From assembly GCA_938003515.1 (NCBI GenBank), contig CALKYL010000407.1:1-10325 (forward strand): a stretch of 10,325 bases of DNA, read 5' to 3'. A program made the position numbers and the translations under genes. This stretch comes from an uncultured bacterium (lineage in GTDB: Bacteria > Planctomycetota > UBA1135 > UBA2386). Each line of letters opens with the position of its first letter. Positions within the stretch are counted from its first letter, which is position 1. The notes beneath the pieces are model-generated. The model ran no database searches, was not told the DNA's origin, and was given only the letters and a program-made list of their open reading frames with translations. Below are positions 8,565 through 10,325 of the stretch, one piece after another.

Positions 8565-9385
8565 GCGCTGCGCGGCACAACGGCGACGCCGCGCGCCCGG
8601 TCACGACCGAGTCGGCCGAGGAGATCCTGCGCACGCACGACCTCGTCAAGGCCTACCGCGGCCGCCGCGTCGTCGACCAGGTGTCGATCCGCGTGCGCGA
8701 AGGCGAGATCGTCGGCCTGCTCGGTCCGAACGGCGCCGGCAAGACGACGACGTTCCGCATGGTCGTCGGCATGGTCACGCCCGACTCCGGGCGCGTGACC
8801 CTCAACGGGCAGGACGTCACCAGGCAGCCGATGTACCGCCGCGCGCGCCGGGGCCTCGGCTACCTCGCGCAGCAGGAGTCGGTCTTCAAGAAGATGTCGG
8901 CGATCGACAACATCCGCTGCGTGCTCGAGGCGCGCGGCATGAAGCGCGCGGCGCGCGAGGAGCGGGCGCGCGAGCTGATGCAGGACCTGCAGCTGATGCA
9001 CGTCGCCGAGTCGATCGCCGAGACGATGTCCGGCGGCGAGAAGCGCCGGCTCGAGATCGCGCGCGCGCTCGCGACCGAGCCGCGGCTCTTGCTGCTCGAC
9101 GAGCCGTTCGCCGGCGTCGACCCGATCACCGTCGAGGAGATTCAGCAGATCCTCGCGGCGCTCGCGCGTTCGGGCATCGCGATCCTGATCACCGAGCACA
9201 ACGTGATCGCGACGCTGCGCATCACGACCCGCGCGTACATCATCAACCAGGGCCGCGTCATCGCTGACGGCGACGCGCAGTCGATCGTCGCCGACGAGCA
9301 GGTGCGCCGGGTCTACCTCGGCAGCCACTTCGGCGAAGGCATCACCGAAGAGGAAGAGCGCGGGCTCGAGCTCGACGGACCGTAG
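8561..9385 (+). CDS. lptB: LPS export system ATP-binding protein LptB
   Basis: The product is 274 residues. LptB is the cytoplasmic ABC ATPase that drives LptFG to pull lipopolysaccharide from the inner membrane into the Lpt bridge. Walker A GPNGAGKTT lies at 55-63, Q-loop Gln104 in YLAQQESVF, signature MSGGEKRR at 156-163, and Walker B LLLLDEP with the LptB hallmark DEPFAGVDPI (180-189). The switch is His213 in TEHN. The YLxQ...S(I/V)F and FAGVDP forms separate it from general branched-chain amino-acid ATPases. It is some 30 residues longer than E. coli LptB, through a hydrophilic N-terminal tail (about 1-22) and an acidic tail (EEEERGLELDGP). An in-frame ATG at 8411 is rejected because those 50 extra residues are a shadow of lepB; the ATG at 8561 overlaps the lepB stop as ATGA. 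lptA, lptC, lptF and lptG are not in the window. Confidence 0.93.
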   Translation: MSAARHNGDAARPVTTESAEEILRTHDLVKAYRGRRVVDQVSIRVREGEIVGLLGPNGAGKTTTFRMVVGMVTPDSGRVTLNGQDVTRQPMYRRARRGLGYLAQQESVFKKMSAIDNIRCVLEARGMKRAAREERARELMQDLQLMHVAESIAETMSGGEKRRLEIARALATEPRLLLLDEPFAGVDPITVEEIQQILAALARSGIAILITEHNVIATLRITTRAYIINQGRVIADGDAQSIVADEQVRRVYLGSHFGEGITEEEERGLELDGP

Positions 9386-9393
9386 GCCTCGCT

Positions 9394-9421
9394 CGGTGGG
9401 ACGTGCCCGGTGGGACTTGCC
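9394..9421. repeat. Tandem 14-base repeat in the gap after lptB
   Basis: CGGTGGGACGTGCC is followed at once by CGGTGGGACTTGCC, 13 of 14 bases identical, in the 67-base gap between lptB and the next secreted-protein gene. It is not part of a clear hairpin. A role as a binding site or a slippage duplication are both possible. Confidence 0.5.
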
Positions 9422-9452
9422 AGCCAGGTGGCCAGCGCTCTGATTCCCGGCC

Positions 9453-10325
9453 ATGGGAAGAACCTCTACCCTCGTATGCACCGTCGCGATCGCGCTCGCC
9501 GCGGCCGTCACGGCTCCGGCGCAGAGCCAGCTGACCGCGAGGCTCGTCGCCAACGACGACATCTACGCGCAGCACCAAGGGCTCGCGCCCGGGATCCCCA
9601 CCTGGGCCGACGTGCGCCGCGCGGGGCCGCTGACCAGCGCAAGCGTCGAGGTTCTATACGGATCCGGGTCGTTTGATCGTGTGCACTACGACATCGACCT
9701 CGCGCCGGACGGCGACGGTTGGCGGCTCGACGGCTACGTGGAGACCGGTTGGGGCGTGCCATACGGCTTTGCCCACGTCAGCGTACATGCGGACCTGACG
9801 CTGACGTTGGCTGGGCCACCCGGCCTCGTCGTCGGCCTGTTGGTCGAGAATCTGCACGGCGGCGACTGCTCGGATCCGAACGCGTTCCGCATCGACCTCG
9901 GCGACGACGGCACGACCGAGCTGTGGTCGGCGGCCCAGCCCGGCGGTTCGTCGACCTACTGGGGCCACCGCGTCTGGACCTGGGACTTCGCGAACGGCCC
10001 GCTGCCGATCCGGGTGCGCAGCGACGGCTTCCTCTGGTGCGGTGCACAGGGCTACCGGCTCGATCTGCGGATCGTGCCCTGGATCCCCGAGGCGCAACCG
10101 GCAGGCCCGGATTGCGGTGGGATCTCCCGGATCGGGGGCCCTAGCTACTTCGAAGACACCAACTACCAGCTGGTGCCGATCCCGTCGCCGGTGCCGGGCG
10201 AGCTCGCCGTCCTGCGCGCCTCCGGCCTCGGCTCGTTCGGCGCCTACGTCGTCGCGAGCGGACCCAGCGCGACGCCGTTCAGCCTGCCGAGCCCGTTCCC
10301 GCAGACGTGCGACGTGCTGATCGAC
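9453..10325 (+). CDS. Secreted beta-sandwich protein of unknown function (3' end outside window)
   Basis: The frame from the ATG at 9453 is open for 291 codons to the right edge. Residues 1-25 form a signal peptide (MGRTST, a Val/Ala/Leu core, cleavage likely after PAQ or AQS). The body has alternating short strands rich in Trp, Tyr, Asp and Gly, with about four cysteines, suggesting an exported beta-sandwich. I recognise no catalytic motif and cannot name a family. From about residue 230 the sequence (RIGGPSYF, ELAVLRASGLGSFGAYVVAS, then a TCDVL segment) looks like the start of the C-terminal domain seen in planctomycete exported proteins, here unfinished. There is no Shine-Dalgarno sequence. 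Codon use is looser than in lepA-lptB (AGA, CTA, TTT, GAT, CGT occur), as in a weakly expressed or accessory gene. It follows lptB by 67 bases on the same strand but is probably a separate functional unit. Confidence 0.75.
   Translation, partial: MGRTSTLVCTVAIALAAAVTAPAQSQLTARLVANDDIYAQHQGLAPGIPTWADVRRAGPLTSASVEVLYGSGSFDRVHYDIDLAPDGDGWRLDGYVETGWGVPYGFAHVSVHADLTLTLAGPPGLVVGLLVENLHGGDCSDPNAFRIDLGDDGTTELWSAAQPGGSSTYWGHRVWTWDFANGPLPIRVRSDGFLWCGAQGYRLDLRIVPWIPEAQPAGPDCGGISRIGGPSYFEDTNYQLVPIPSPVPGELAVLRASGLGSFGAYVVASGPSATPFSLPSPFPQTCDVLID

Noticed and set aside
9429..9453. TGGCC...GGCCA inverted repeat as a terminator after lptB
   Set aside because: The arms are only 5 bases with a 15-base loop and no T-tract, and the right arm runs into the next start codon.

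Overview
The window is GC-rich DNA (I estimate about 70% by eye) with densely packed genes. It probably comes from a planctomycete (phylum Planctomycetota) or a close relative with a similar secretome. Three things point that way. It has a run of large secreted proteins (M28 peptidase, SBBP beta-propeller, beta-helix, beta-sandwich), and the three whose C-termini lie inside the window end in similar beta-rich C-terminal domains. Its signal peptidase I is strongly enlarged. It has LptB, which implies a diderm envelope with lipopolysaccharide. The phylum call is inference from protein style; there is no rRNA in the window.

Layout. 1-1130 (+) is the C-terminal part of a secreted zinc aminopeptidase of family M28, cut by the left edge. 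It converges on a minus-strand pair, with a GC-rich hairpin in the 162-base gap between the stop codons. The pair is a signal-peptide beta-helix protein (4687-3524), then, 233 bases downstream, a seven-motif SBBP beta-propeller protein (3290-1293). A 403-base divergent intergenic region (4688-5090) separates these from the housekeeping block. That block, on the plus strand, is lepA (elongation factor 4), lepB (signal peptidase I with two insertions) and lptB (LPS-export ATPase). The lepA-lepB gap is 30 bases, and lepB and lptB overlap by 4 bases (ATGA). A hairpin lies directly before the lptB start. After a 67-base gap holding a 14-base tandem repeat, another secreted protein gene starts at 9453 and is cut by the right edge.

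How the genes relate. lepA-lepB is a long-known gene pair (also in E. coli), joining a ribosome-associated GTPase to the protease that removes signal peptides. lptB adds the cytoplasmic motor for LPS transport, so the operon is about translation and envelope biogenesis. The four flanking genes encode exported proteins of the kind LepB would process. I see no defence system, mobile element, CRISPR array, tRNA or rRNA. The most interesting points are the LepB insertions, the hairpin at the lepB/lptB junction and the recurrent C-terminal domain of the secreted proteins.
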